A DNA stretch of 64,000 nucleotides from JAPLJC01 sp052326585 (GCA_052326585.1 JBKQLU010000054.1:1-64000); one strand, 5' to 3'; counted from the first letter of the stretch, positions 1 through 8,482 are shown. Notes: generated from the letters alone by a model not told the origin. Program-made: numbers and translations.

Positions 1-560
1 CCGTAGCGGATCAGGCCGGCCTCCAGGCTGGGGGCCACGTGCAGGGCGATGATGGCCGTCAAGGGCGGCTCGGCCTCTAAGACGCCCGCCGCCACCATAC
101 CCTGGGCGCCGCCGCCGCCCTTAAGGAGCGGCCATTCTTCGGCGGGCTGGAAGATGAAGCGGAACTGTCCGGCCAGGCGCTCTTTGAGTCCACTTAACAA
201 TTTAGCCGCGGCCAGGGCGATGCTCAGGTGAAAATCGTGGCCGCAGGCGTGCATCACCCCCGGCGCCCGGGAACGCCAGGGGACCCGGACCTTCTCCCCG
301 ATGGGCAGGGCGTCCATATCGGCCCGGTAAGCCACGGTGCGCCCGGGGCGGGAACCCTGCAGGTCGGCAGCCACCCCGTGGCCGGCGATGCCGGTGCGCA
401 CCTGAAGACCCAGCCCTCGCAGATAGTTGGCCACCACCTGAGCGGTGCGCTCTTCCTGGTGGGAGAGTTCCGGGTGCTCATGGAAATCGCGGCGCAACGC
501 GGCCAGCTCCCCGGCCAATTCCCGGGCCTGCGCCCGGATGGAGGATAAGAGGTCATTCAT
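1..560 (-). CDS. M20 family amidohydrolase, N-terminal part (runs off window)
   Basis: The reading frame starts with ATG at 560 and is still open at base 1, so only about 186 N-terminal residues are visible. It shows the metal-binding signatures of M20 aminoacylase/hippurate-hydrolase peptidases: DMDALP at residues 81-86 and MHACGHD at 103-109, followed by the FQPAEE segment. These supply the di-metal ligands and the catalytic acid region. Family members hydrolyse N-acyl amino acids or related amides in the cytoplasm. The exact substrate cannot be read from this part. No signal peptide is seen. The frame is missed by closed-ORF searches because its stop lies outside the window. Confidence 0.9.
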   Translation of the reverse strand, partial: MNDLLSSIRAQARELAGELAALRRDFHEHPELSHQEERTAQVVANYLRGLGLQVRTGIAGHGVAADLQGSRPGRTVAYRADMDALPIGEKVRVPWRSRAPGVMHACGHDFHLSIALAAAKLLSGLKERLAGQFRFIFQPAEEWPLLKGGGGAQGMVAAGVLEAEPPLTAIIALHVAPSLEAGLIRY

Positions 561-825
561 GCGCCGATTTTAACATCAGGGCCGGCCGGAAACCGAGATA
601 AAAAAGCCGGGCGCCCTGGTGGTGCAGATGATTGCTTAGCGAAAAGAGCGCTCCAGTTGGAAATACGCGCCGGGATCTGGACACTGCCGCAAGGAAATGA
701 GACTTTTCCGTGATTTTTGCCGACTAAGCAGTGGATAATTCCATTTTTGTATTTATCTTTAATTCCAGAATGGTTTAAGGCGGCGGCAACGCGGCTCATT
801 CCCGGAAACCGGAGGGACGCCCGAC

Positions 826-2097
826 ATGAAGAAACTGCTGATTCTGGGCAGCGGCACCGGCGGCACCATCGTCGCCGGCAAGATGCGGCAGAAATTGCCT
901 GAATCCACTTGGGAGATAACCGTTATTGACCGGGATTGGCAACATCATTACCAACCCGGCTGGCTCTTGATCCCCTTCGGCATCTACACCCCGGAAGACT
1001 GCGTCAAGCCGAAAATCAAATTTATCCCCCCGGGGGTCAACTTTGTCCTGGATGAAATTACCCTGATCGATCCGGTCAAGAAGAAGGTCACCACCAAGGG
1101 CGGGTCTTATGACTACGATTGGTTGGTGGTGGCCACCGGCTGCGGTATCGTGCCGGAGGAAGTGGAAGGTATGAGCGAGGGAATGGGCGGCGACATCCAC
1201 AATTTCTATAGCCGCGACGGCGCCATCGCTCTGGCTGAGAAGATGCAATATTTCGAGAAGGGCAGGGTGGTGGTCAATATCGCCGAACTGCCGTTCAAAT
1301 GCCCGGTGGCGCCCCTGGAGTTCGCCTTCCTGGCCGATTGGTTTTTTTCGACCCATGGGGTCAGGGAAAACATAGAAATCGAGCTGGTGACGCCTCTGTC
1401 CGGGGCCTTCACCAAGCCGGTGGCCTCGGCGGCCCTGGGAAACATCTGCAAGGAAAAAAATATCAAAATCATCCCGGATTTCCAGATCGCCCAGGTGGAC
1501 CGCGACAAGAAGGTCATCAAATCCTTTGGGGATGAGGAGGTTCCATACGATCTCCTGGTGGCGATTCCGCCCAACTTCGGGGCCCAGTGCATCATCGCCA
1601 GCGACATGGGCGATCCCATGGGCTATGTGGAGACCGACCACAATACCCTGAAGGCCAAAAATTACGATCACGTCTTTGTGATCGGCGACGCCGCCAATGT
1701 TCCCACTTCCAAGGCCGGGGCGGTGGCCCACTACGAGGCCGACACCATTATCGAGAACCTGGTGCGGGAAATCGACGGCAAGCCGGCCTTGCCGTCCTAC
1801 GATGGCCACGCCACCTGACTGGTGGCCACGGGTTACGAGAAGGGGTCCCTTCTCGATTTCAATTATAAAGTCGAGCCGTTGCCGGGGAAATTTCCCTTCC
1901 CGGGGGTTGGGCCCATGGAGCTGCTCAAAGAAAGCTTTACCAACTACATCGGCAAAATGATGTTCCGGTGGGTCTATTTTAATCTGATGCTCAAGGGCAG
2001 CCACCTGCCCATGGAGAACCAGTTCGTCATGGCCGGCAAATTGAGGGGCATCCTCTCTCCGGATATCGAAATGCCCCTGAGAAGGAGGCGGCCATGA
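826..2097 (+). CDS. sqr: Selenocysteine-containing sulfide:quinone oxidoreductase (in-frame TGA at 1816-1818)
   Basis: An FAD/NAD(P)-disulfide-reductase fold protein of 423 residues if TGA codon 331 is read as Sec. Residues 7-13 form the Rossmann dinucleotide motif (LGSGTGG), Cys106 and Cys159 (KCPVAP) match the first two redox cysteines of SQR, and GDAANVP near 290-300 is the second FAD motif. The frame continues unbroken past the TGA (DGHAT-U-LVATGYEKG) to the C-terminal membrane-associated part and ends in a TGA overlapping the next ATG. In SQR the third catalytic Cys lies in this C-terminal segment, so Sec sits at a redox position. A hairpin matching a bacterial SECIS follows (1836-1855). 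GGAGGG lies 9 nt before the ATG. SQR oxidises sulfide to polysulfide and passes electrons to quinone at the cytoplasmic membrane face. The alternative is a nonsense-mutated gene, which conservation on both sides makes unlikely. Confidence 0.85.
1836..1855 (+). promoter_or_regulatory. Bacterial SECIS hairpin of the sqr gene
   Basis: Eight perfect base pairs (CGAGAAGG with CCTTCTCG) enclose a GGUC tetraloop. The loop begins 25 nt after the TGA, inside the 16-37 nt range known for bacterial SECIS elements. GGUC is also the apical loop of the E. coli fdhF SECIS that SelB recognises. The hairpin is part of the coding sequence. Confidence 0.8.
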
Positions 2098-2798
2098 CCA
2101 CGGAGGAGATGCTGTTAGAGCGTCTGGCTCATATTGAGGATAAGCTGGAGGGCGTCGCCAGGTTGGAGACGCAGTTGGCCGCCATTACCGGACCCTGGGA
2201 AAGTCTGCAGGATTTGGGCCGGGACCTCTCCTTGCTGACCGACCCTGCGGTCAGGAAGCTGAATGAGGGCATGGCGGAGGTGGAGATCGGCTTCCAGTTG
2301 GAAGACTTCTTTGCCTTGATCAAGAGACTATTGCCCAGCCTGAAGTATCTCACCTGGTCCCTGGAGCAGTTGGAAAACCTGGTGGACTGGTGGCAGGATA
2401 TGGAGCCGCTGCTGAAGGTGGCGGTGCCCAAGATCATCACTTACCTGGACCACCTGGAAGAGGAAGGCATTTTCCGCATCAATGGGGCGATGCTGGATAT
2501 GTATGTCAAGCTGGCCAGCCACTATACCCCCGAGGATGTCGGCACCATCGGCGATGGCTTCGTCCAGATCCATGAAATCGTCAAGAAATTAGCGAATCCC
2601 CGCTTGATCGAACTCCTGGAAAAGCTGGTGGATCTGCCCCTGGAGGTGCGCCTGGAGGAAGCGGAGCCGGTGGGGCCTTACGGCCTGCTTTGGAAGATGC
2701 GCCAGCCCGAATGCCGCCAGGGTTTGGGAGTCATGCTGGAGTTGACCCGGGCCCTGGGGAAGCTGAAGGCCGGGCCGCCGGCGCCCCCGGCTCCCTGA
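2094..2798 (+). CDS. DUF1641 domain protein, SQR-associated
   Basis: A 234-residue, acidic, largely helical protein whose central part (about residues 80-200: IKRLLPSLKYL, MYVKLASHYTPEDVGTIGDGF) fits the DUF1641 family. Its ATG overlaps the sqr stop codon as ATGA and is preceded by GAAGGAGG, so the two genes are translationally coupled. DUF1641 proteins are often found next to sulfide:quinone oxidoreductase or formate-dehydrogenase-like genes, and a helper or electron-transfer-partner role is inferred. No cofactor motif, membrane span or signal peptide is visible. The bidirectional terminator at 2879-2917 probably ends this operon. Confidence 0.8.
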   Translation: MTTEEMLLERLAHIEDKLEGVARLETQLAAITGPWESLQDLGRDLSLLTDPAVRKLNEGMAEVEIGFQLEDFFALIKRLLPSLKYLTWSLEQLENLVDWWQDMEPLLKVAVPKIITYLDHLEEEGIFRINGAMLDMYVKLASHYTPEDVGTIGDGFVQIHEIVKKLANPRLIELLEKLVDLPLEVRLEEAEPVGPYGLLWKMRQPECRQGLGVMLELTRALGKLKAGPPAPPAP

Positions 2799-2878
2799 GG
2801 CCGGGTTCAGGGCTGGGGTGGGCCTCCGTCCCACCGGGTTATTTTTAAGATCAGAGAGAACTGCAAAGCGCCCAGGAA

Positions 2879-2917
2879 AAAAGGCGCCCTGGCGGCCAGG
2901 CCGCCAAGGCGCCTTTT
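2879..2917. terminator. Strong bidirectional intrinsic terminator
   Basis: GGCGCC, a C/A mismatch and TGGCGG pair with their complements around a CCAGG loop, flanked by A6 on one side and T4 on the other. It can end the sqr-DUF1641 transcript on the plus strand and, with six U, the SRP RNA transcript on the minus strand. Confidence 0.85.
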
Positions 2918-2989
2918 GGATTACTGCGGTTGCGAGCCAGAATAAGCACCCGGCCGTGCACCCTTCTTCGAATCCGCCACCGCCGGTGC

Positions 2990-3226
2990 GGCTGGCCAGG
3001 GGGTTTATAGATTAGCAACCACCACGACACCGACCGCCTCGTTTACCGCTGCTTCCTTCCGGACCTGACGGGGTTCACGAGCGTCTGTTGCGCAGGGTCC
3101 AATCCGCCGTCCCGGTCAACCGGCATCGGAGGCGCTGCGACCCTCAATAAGGGACTTCAACCCCGCATAAGCGGTTCTCGGGTTACAGGGCACCGCTAGC
3201 TCCCCATCTAGCACGGCCAGGTGTGA
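2990..3226 (-). ncRNA. ffs: Signal recognition particle RNA, long bacterial form with Alu domain
   Basis: Read on the minus strand, GGTCCGGAAGGAAGCAGC (within 3048-3069) is the invariant SRP S-domain hairpin that binds Ffh. Upstream, GCCGTGCTAGATGGGG and GCTAGCGGTGCCCTGTA (about 3221-3180) match the Alu-domain helices 3/4 of the long SRP RNA known from Bacillus scRNA. The total is therefore about 235 nt rather than the 114 nt of the E. coli 4.5S form. Ends are approximate; I set the 3' end where CTGGCCAG can pair with the 5' end. The gene lies just downstream of the HU-like gene on the same strand, and the terminator at 2879-2917 follows. Confidence 0.88.
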
Positions 3227-3247
3227 AATTGAGCAGCGAAACCGGCC

Positions 3248-3523
3248 TCAGCGGTCGACGCGTTCCCGCATCTCCTTGCCGACCTTGAAGAAGGGCAACT
3301 TCTTGCCCTCAACCTTGATGAGGTCCCCGGTTTTGGGATTCCGGCCCTTGTAGCCGTTGTAAAATTTGACCTTGAAGCTGCCGAAGCCGCGGATCTCGAT
3401 GCGCTCCCGCTGCACCAGGGCCTCCACCATGTTCTCGAAAACGGCGTTCACCACCATTTCCGCCTTTTTCAAGGTGATGTCCTCGGCTTTGGCCAGGCCT
3501 TCGATTAGCTGCGACTTGTTCAT
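3248..3523 (-). CDS. HU/IHF family nucleoid DNA-binding protein
   Basis: A 91-residue protein covering the whole bacterial histone-like fold. It begins MNKSQLIEGLA and has the core RGFGSFKVKFY and the arm motif GRNPKTG, in which the Pro intercalates into DNA. The family bends DNA in nucleoid organisation, replication and sigma-54 promoter activation. The residues around GYKGRNPKTGDLIKV fit IHF-beta-like as well as HU-like members, so the subtype is open. AGGAGTAGAGCCGC precedes the ATG on the minus strand. The upstream region is AT-rich (around 3585-3625) and probably holds the promoter. The SRP RNA gene follows closely. Confidence 0.93.
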   Translation of the reverse strand: MNKSQLIEGLAKAEDITLKKAEMVVNAVFENMVEALVQRERIEIRGFGSFKVKFYNGYKGRNPKTGDLIKVEGKKLPFFKVGKEMRERVDR

Positions 3524-4017
3524 GCGGCTCTACTCCTTGGCGAGGGCGCCGGGTCCCGGACCGGGGTGACTCCGGCGCTCGTGGGCTAATTTAGTAAAAT
3601 ATAAACATAATCAGACCCAAAGGCAAAGAAAAAACTTCACCTCCTAAAGCCTGCGGCCGGGCCAGGCAGTTCGTCAAATCGAGGTTCAGGCAATCCCGGC
3701 GGCCAGCGGGCGCCCCATAAGGCCTCGTTTGCTGGTTTAATCTCAAATTTGCTGCCTGCCAGATAAAAAACTGGACAGATTGGCAGCCGCCACGAGGTCC
3801 GGGATTGCTTCCTTTATTAACTTTTGGGGGAAGTTAATGAATCATTAGATCGGGTAACCCTAAAGTTTTGATAGTGGCAAGGTAGCCGCTATTCTTGCGC
3901 ACCTTTTTGACTGCCTTAGGTCTATCAGCCTCAGCTTTTTCTATGATTCACTACTGACAGTTAGCGTTGGAACAGGAAGGCAGGCGGCAAGTCAAATCGG
4001 AGCGATCTTCCCTCAGC
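3524..4017. other. Gene-free 494-bp region rich in inverted repeats
   Basis: No supportable coding frame. Bases 3690-3699 (GCAATCCCGG) and 3799-3808 (CCGGGATTGC) form a perfect 10-bp outer stem. Inside it, GCTGCC (3751-3756) pairs with GGCAGC (3782-3787), and CCAG (3759-3762) pairs with CTGG (3771-3774). A separate 8-bp hairpin lies at 3816-3838. The AT-rich stretch at 3585-3625 is likely the promoter region of the HU-like gene. Confidence 0.6.
3816..3838. repeat. Hairpin ATTAACTT/AAGTTAAT, downstream of the diguanylate cyclase gene
   Basis: A perfect 8-bp inverted repeat with a TTGGGGG loop. A near-identical but longer hairpin lies at 7415-7438, on the other side of the cyclase gene; both continue with GA after the right arm (AAGTTAATGA). 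No T-tract follows, so an operator or mobile-element relic is as likely as a terminator. Confidence 0.55.
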
Positions 4018-6750
4018 CTAAGAAGCAGCTACCTGCCGGAGTTCCGTAGCTGTTTCCGCCTCCTCCCGAACCACGGGCGCTATAACCACCCGGTCCCGAC
4101 CCTCCTCCTTGGCCTGGAAGAGGGCTTTATCGGCCGTCTGGATCAGGTCCTTGGGGGTAACCCCATGTTCCGGATAGGTCGCCACCCCCAAAGAGATGGT
4201 GCCCCGGCCTAGGATCTGTCCCTGGTGCACGATGGTGAGGTGTTTGAACTTTTCCCGCAATTGCTCGGCTCTTTTGGCCACCGCCGCCATGGTTCCCGGC
4301 AGGACCACGATGAATTCTTCCCCGCCGTAGCGGCAGGCAATGTCGCTTTGGCGAGCCTTGCCCACGAGTAAGTTGCCCAGCTCCCGCAGCAGCTCATCGC
4401 CGGCATCGTGGCCGAAGCGGTCGTTGAACTGCTTAAAATGATCCACGTCCAGCATAATTAGCCCCAGGGAGCTTTGATCGCGGGCGGCCCGGTAGATCTC
4501 CCGCTCCATGGCCTCTTCCAGGTAGCGGCGGTTGTACAAACCGGTGAGGGGATCCCGGATGGACTGGTGGTGCAGGGTCTCCCGCAGGAGCAGATTGGCC
4601 AGGGCCAGGTTGGTGTGCTCCGCCACGTTCATGGCTAACTGCCTCTTGGATTCATCCATGCACGGGTTGCTAACCCGGCATTGAAGGCGCAACACTCCAA
4701 GGGCGTTGCCCTGGGCCACCATCGGCAGGCAGAGAAATTCGACTCCGTGCGGGGCATCGGAGTGGTGGCAAAGACCGGTGTGGCGCTCGCTGGTTCCCAA
4801 AATCCTCCCGGTTCGCAGCGCCCAGCACTCCTCTTTGGGAAAGACTTCCTGGGTGATGGGAAGTCCCCCCCAGACAACCGCGGCCTTCAATAATTTGCTG
4901 CCCGCATCGACTACGAAGAAAGCCCCGGCATCTTCAGGGAAGATTTGCTGGAGGAAATTGCCGATGACCTTGTGGGCCTCCCCGCTGCTGACGCAGCTCT
5001 GCAGCATGTCGCTCATTTCGTTGAGCAGGGTGAGTTCGTAATTGCGCTTCTCCAGTGCCTGGACCGTGGAGGTCAATTCCTCCTTGGAATTTCGCAGGGC
5101 ATTATCGGTCTGCCGGCGATCGGTGATATCGAAAAGGACCCCGCTGATGTAATCGATTTTCCCTTTCTGGTTCAAGACTATCTGGCTGCGATCCTGGATC
5201 CAGATCAGCCGGTCATCCCGATGTCTGATCCGATACTCCCGCACGGAAACCCCCTTGGTTTTGAGGGCATGGCGCAAGATCGCCTTGGCCGGTTCCAGGT
5301 CTTCCTGATAAATGAGGTCGGTCCATTTGAGGCGGCCGGTGTTGAAGATCTCCTTCTCAAAGCCCACCATCTCCGCCACTTTATCGTCGAAGAACTCCAC
5401 TGCGCCGCTGCTGTATCCCCGAAAAACCACTGCCGGGACGGTGGCGGCCAATAAACGATATTTCCGTTCATTATCCCGCAACGCCTCCTCGGCCTGGGTA
5501 CGATCGCTGATTTCGACCATCAAGGCGGAATTAGAGGCGGTTAGCTCAGCGGTGCGCTCTTGAACGCGCTCTTCCATCTCGACGTAAGCTTTGTTCAGTG
5601 CCTCTTCGGTTCTCTCACGTTCATTATTCCTGGTTTCGAGCAGCGAGGCCATCTCATCGAAGGATCGGGCCAAGCGCCCCAGTTCATCGGGGCCGTGGGG
5701 CAGACCCGCACGTGTGTCCATCTTACCCATGCCGAATTGCTGGGTGGCAGCGACCAGCCGATTAATGGGATTAATGAGAGTCAAATTTCCAAAGACCCAT
5801 GCCAGAGACATGGCCATTAGGGCGACAACCCCAAAAATAGAAAGATTCCGCAGCATATTTAGGTTTGCTTTATGGAGAATTGGCTCTTTGGGCAGGCCAA
5901 CCATTATATACATATAAGGGGGCAAATTTTCCTTGAACCGCAAGTGCTTGAAGGCAATAATCCTGGTTACGCCATCCGGAGCCTGCCAATCAAACAACCC
6001 TTCTGCAGATTTACCCGATATGGTGTCAAAGAAACCCTTGGATATGGGCTTACCGATGGGGGTAGCGTCATTCTCCGGCAAACGATATAAACGAATTCCT
6101 TTATAATCCGTAAAGAACACGGAGGAGCCCTCAGGCAAATTGACCGCGGAGATGAACTGGCCGAATTTATGCAGGTTTAAGCCGGCGGTCAGGACGGCAA
6201 CCGGCTTTTTGCTCGCATTCAGGACCGGAACGCTGTAGTTGAACGAGGTCGTTTTGCTGACCCTGCCAATGATGTACTCCCCCGCGGAAAAATCGAGCGA
6301 GCTAATAGCATCCTGGAAGTATTTCCGGTCCGACTGATTCACCTTGCCCGACTCTAAAGGCGAGTGGGCAGCAAAGACGTTGCCATCCGGCGTCATTGCC
6401 AAGATGGAGGCGTAGAAAGGGTTAAGCCGCTGTAATTCAGCGAAAATTCGATTACAGGCCGGGGCATCCAGGTTCTGCACCTCAGGCAACTGGGCCAGGG
6501 TGCTCAGCATCGCCTTGGTGGCGATGGCGATCTGTTCCTGTTGGGCCACCAGGCTCCGGACCATCAGCAGGGCATCGTCCTGGGCCTTGACTAAGGCAGA
6601 CTGACGCTGGCTAACCCCGGCGGCAAAGATAATACCGAGGGCAGGCAGTAAGATGATCAGCAAAACGAGCAACAATTTGCTGCGAAAAGACCAATGGGTG
6701 AAGATTCTTTTTGGGTCCACGTCCAGCCTTCTCCTAGTATTGGGTCTCAT
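4018..6750 (-). CDS. Membrane sensor diguanylate cyclase (dCACHE-HAMP-PAS-GAF-GGDEF)
   Basis: A 910-residue protein that makes the second messenger c-di-GMP in response to an external signal. The order is: transmembrane segment about 26-46, periplasmic Cache-like sensor about 47-300 (SGKVNQSDRKYFQDA), second membrane segment about 303-323, HAMP linker, coiled coil about 380-425, PAS about 430-548 (RHRDDRLIWIQDRSQI), GAF about 575-740 and GGDEF about 745-900. The cyclase has the active motif RYGGEEF and, five residues before it, RQSD, which fits the RxxD product-inhibition site. The ATG at 6750 has no clear ribosome site. A GTG at 6720 has AGGAG 10 nt upstream and may be the true start (900 residues). 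The gene stands alone between two structured intergenic regions. Confidence 0.92.
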   Translation of the reverse strand: MRPNTRRRLDVDPKRIFTHWSFRSKLLLVLLIILLPALGIIFAAGVSQRQSALVKAQDDALLMVRSLVAQQEQIAIATKAMLSTLAQLPEVQNLDAPACNRIFAELQRLNPFYASILAMTPDGNVFAAHSPLESGKVNQSDRKYFQDAISSLDFSAGEYIIGRVSKTTSFNYSVPVLNASKKPVAVLTAGLNLHKFGQFISAVNLPEGSSVFFTDYKGIRLYRLPENDATPIGKPISKGFFDTISGKSAEGLFDWQAPDGVTRIIAFKHLRFKENLPPYMYIMVGLPKEPILHKANLNMLRNLSIFGVVALMAMSLAWVFGNLTLINPINRLVAATQQFGMGKMDTRAGLPHGPDELGRLARSFDEMASLLETRNNERERTEEALNKAYVEMEERVQERTAELTASNSALMVEISDRTQAEEALRDNERKYRLLAATVPAVVFRGYSSGAVEFFDDKVAEMVGFEKEIFNTGRLKWTDLIYQEDLEPAKAILRHALKTKGVSVREYRIRHRDDRLIWIQDRSQIVLNQKGKIDYISGVLFDITDRRQTDNALRNSKEELTSTVQALEKRNYELTLLNEMSDMLQSCVSSGEAHKVIGNFLQQIFPEDAGAFFVVDAGSKLLKAAVVWGGLPITQEVFPKEECWALRTGRILGTSERHTGLCHHSDAPHGVEFLCLPMVAQGNALGVLRLQCRVSNPCMDESKRQLAMNVAEHTNLALANLLLRETLHHQSIRDPLTGLYNRRYLEEAMEREIYRAARDQSSLGLIMLDVDHFKQFNDRFGHDAGDELLRELGNLLVGKARQSDIACRYGGEEFIVVLPGTMAAVAKRAEQLREKFKHLTIVHQGQILGRGTISLGVATYPEHGVTPKDLIQTADKALFQAKEEGRDRVVIAPVVREEAETATELRQVAAS

Positions 6751-7570
6751 GTTAAATTGATAATGTCTACAGGTAAATCAGGATTTGCCTGGTTCTGCCC
6801 TTCGCAATACCTTATTTAGGGTTGGAGGAAGCCTATACGGAGAGTTGAGAATTTGGCAGCCATTTTCCTGGGAACAAGTTTTCTTAAGCCACCCGAGTGA
6901 GTGAATACCAGCTCAGGTTGCCTCCCACGAAAAGAAAGCTGTTAGTGACAGTTTGGACCTTGCTTTAGATTATGGGGGCTATTGTTGGCATTCTTCTCGG
7001 ATAAGTGGGTTCGATATTGAAAGGTTTCTGCTATGCCTGGAAATGGATATCTGCTATCTAGCAACACCACTTTTTCATTAACTTTCATCCGAAGGGTTAA
7101 TAAATCCTCGGGCCAACGATATTTGCTAATCCTTAATACCTTGAAGCCACAGCCAGATATCGGCTGATAGAACATTCAATTAGATTTTGCCGCAGAGCTG
7201 CGGGCTTCTAATGAGCTTAGACCACTCCGTTTAATCGTCTGTTAATAAGCGCTTTTTGGCGTGGGAAAGGCGATGGGGGGTAGGGGGTGGCAATGCAGTA
7301 AAATTTTTCGATGGGATACACTACCGGGAGTAAACTCTGAGCTAAATTTCGACTCGAAACCTTGACCCACTTCTCAAGATTCTCGCTCTGTCGGCTACTG
7401 CCATGGCAAAGCTGATTAACTTTTCTATAAAAGTTAATGAAAATGGAAGTGGAACTTCAGATTGGGCTTGCCTCCCCCTTACCTTGACAAAGTTAGCCGC
7501 TTTGTGGCAATGTTAATCATAAAACTTAGATGGACTGTGGGACCTTACTGAAGAAGGGGAAGCGAGGGTT
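6751..7570. other. Gene-poor 820-bp region
   Basis: No convincing gene. A 77-codon minus-strand frame at 6942-7175 lacks a ribosome site and family resemblance. The clearest structure is the 10-bp hairpin at 7415-7438. TTGACA occurs at about 7484 but no good -10 follows at 16-18 nt. Base composition is lower in GC than the housekeeping regions, leading into the AT-rich island. Confidence 0.5.
7415..7438. repeat. Hairpin ATTAACTTTT/AAAAGTTAAT, upstream of the diguanylate cyclase gene
   Basis: A perfect 10-bp inverted repeat around a CTAT loop. It shares its arms with the hairpin at 3816-3838, so the two bracket the cyclase gene. The symmetry could be a dimeric regulator site or the trace of a small element. 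Confidence 0.55.
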
Positions 7571-7756
7571 TTGCCAAAAGACCCGATGGAGCGCCCAGAT
7601 TATTGGAAAGAAAATGGCGGACCTTGTCCGAAGTGCGACTGGCCTGAAACCGTAGCCCGAAAATCTCGGCTGACCGGCGAACTCTATTTCGGTTGCTCAA
7701 GACCAAAACAGGGGCCGAAACACGGTTGCAATTTCAAAGGCTGTCGAAGTCATTGA
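7571..7756 (+). CDS. Small zinc-ribbon protein, topoisomerase C4-finger-like
   Basis: A 61-residue frame starting at TTG. It reads GGPCPKCDWP near residues 16-25, then GELYFGCS and HGCNFKGC, so the cysteines at 19, 22, 42 and 53 (with a fifth at 58) resemble the C4 zinc finger found at the C-terminus of type IA topoisomerases and in free-standing small proteins. The purine-rich stretch GAAGCGAGGG lies 3 nt before the TTG. It sits at the left edge of the AT-rich island, and its C-terminal codons end just before the tRNA-Arg fragment. Function unknown; nucleic-acid binding is the likely role. It could also be a fragment of a longer gene. Confidence 0.5.
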   Translation: MPKDPMERPDYWKENGGPCPKCDWPETVARKSRLTGELYFGCSRPKQGPKHGCNFKGCRSH

Positions 7757-7764
7757 AACTCCTT

Positions 7765-7811
7765 TCGACTTCTAATCCGTGGATCGCAGGTTCGAATCCT
7801 GCCAGGCGTTA
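7765..7811 (+). tRNA. tRNA-Arg(TCT) 3' fragment, probable attachment-site remnant
   Basis: The sequence CTTCTAA is a tRNA anticodon loop carrying TCT. It is followed by a variable region and a perfect T-arm, GCAGG-TTCGAAT-CCTGC, then a seven-base acceptor strand. The 5' half (acceptor and D-arm) is not recognisable, and the upstream GGCTGTC cannot pair with CAGGCGT. Integrases of genomic islands recombine at exactly this 3' portion of tRNA genes, so it is best read as an att scar marking the island's left end. No second copy occurs in this window. Confidence 0.7.
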
Positions 7812-7839
7812 CCCCACCGCCCAAAGAGGCGTAAGGTTC

Positions 7840-8433
7840 ATGATTGATATAATATTTCCCGAACTGCCAAGTTCCCAGGACAAGCTTTTTACCTCTGCGG
7901 AAGACTGGTGGAACAATGCCTGCCTAAATTTCTTCTCTCACGGCTGGACCATCTATGCAACAGGTTACAAGGACGCCGCCGATATCCTTGTAGAGCATAT
8001 TGCCAAGACAAAACGCCAACAAGATACACTTATTTATCCGATTATCTTCCTTTACCGGCAATATCTGGAACTGGCACTGAAAGACCTCATTCTGGATGCC
8101 CGGAAGCTGCTTGACGATCTTAATCCGCTATCAAAAACCCACCGAATAGATGAGCTATGGAGGATATGCGATAGACTTTTAGAGCAAATCTCTCCTGGCG
8201 ATTCCGCCGAGTCCCGGAAGGAGATCGGGCGACTGATGGAAGAATTCGGTCAAGTCGACCCGCTCTCAATGTCTTTTCGATATCCCGAGGATAAAAATGG
8301 CAACCCGACTCTGCCCGGCATGGACTATATAAACATGAGAAATGTGAACGAAGTGGTCAGAAAAATTTCTATCATTTTGGAAGGTGCTGGTGCAATGATT
8401 TATGAAAGTCTCTCTTATAAAAGCGAAATATAG
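7840..8433 (+). CDS. Uncharacterised all-helical protein of the AT-rich island
   Basis: 197 residues from ATG 7840, which follows GTAAGG. The longer open frame upstream runs through the tRNA-Arg fragment and cannot be the natural start. The predicted protein is almost wholly helical, with LIYPIIFLYRQYLELALKD around residues 66-84 and THRIDELWRICDRLL around 103-117. This recalls small helical HEPN-type toxin or defence proteins, but I cannot point to a canonical Rx4-6H motif, so that is only a suggestion. No signal peptide. It is followed 49 nt later by the nuclease-like gene and probably belongs to the same acquired unit. Confidence 0.65.
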   Translation: MIDIIFPELPSSQDKLFTSAEDWWNNACLNFFSHGWTIYATGYKDAADILVEHIAKTKRQQDTLIYPIIFLYRQYLELALKDLILDARKLLDDLNPLSKTHRIDELWRICDRLLEQISPGDSAESRKEIGRLMEEFGQVDPLSMSFRYPEDKNGNPTLPGMDYINMRNVNEVVRKISIILEGAGAMIYESLSYKSEI

Positions 8434-8482
8434 CCATAAATCGGTAAATCTAAAAGATTAGTCCCGTATGTAGGGAATTATT

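Noticed and set aside
826..1818. Treating the first part of sqr as a complete 330-residue protein or the whole as a pseudogene
   Set aside because: The downstream 93 codons are SQR-like and in frame, the TGA sits at a redox position and a SECIS-like hairpin follows.
796..2004. 402-codon minus-strand frame opposite sqr
   Set aside because: It runs antisense to a clear SQR gene, and its GHH/GDD-rich composition is typical of the complement of a GC-rich gene. It does show that the sqr region is free of stops on that strand, which has no coding meaning.
3540..3570. Terminator-like GC hairpin before the HU-like gene (GGCGCCGGG...)
   Set aside because: Arms do not pair over more than five bases and no T-tract follows.
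6942..7175. 77-codon minus-strand frame in the gap after the cyclase gene
   Set aside because: No ribosome site, no motif, and no codon bias like neighbours.
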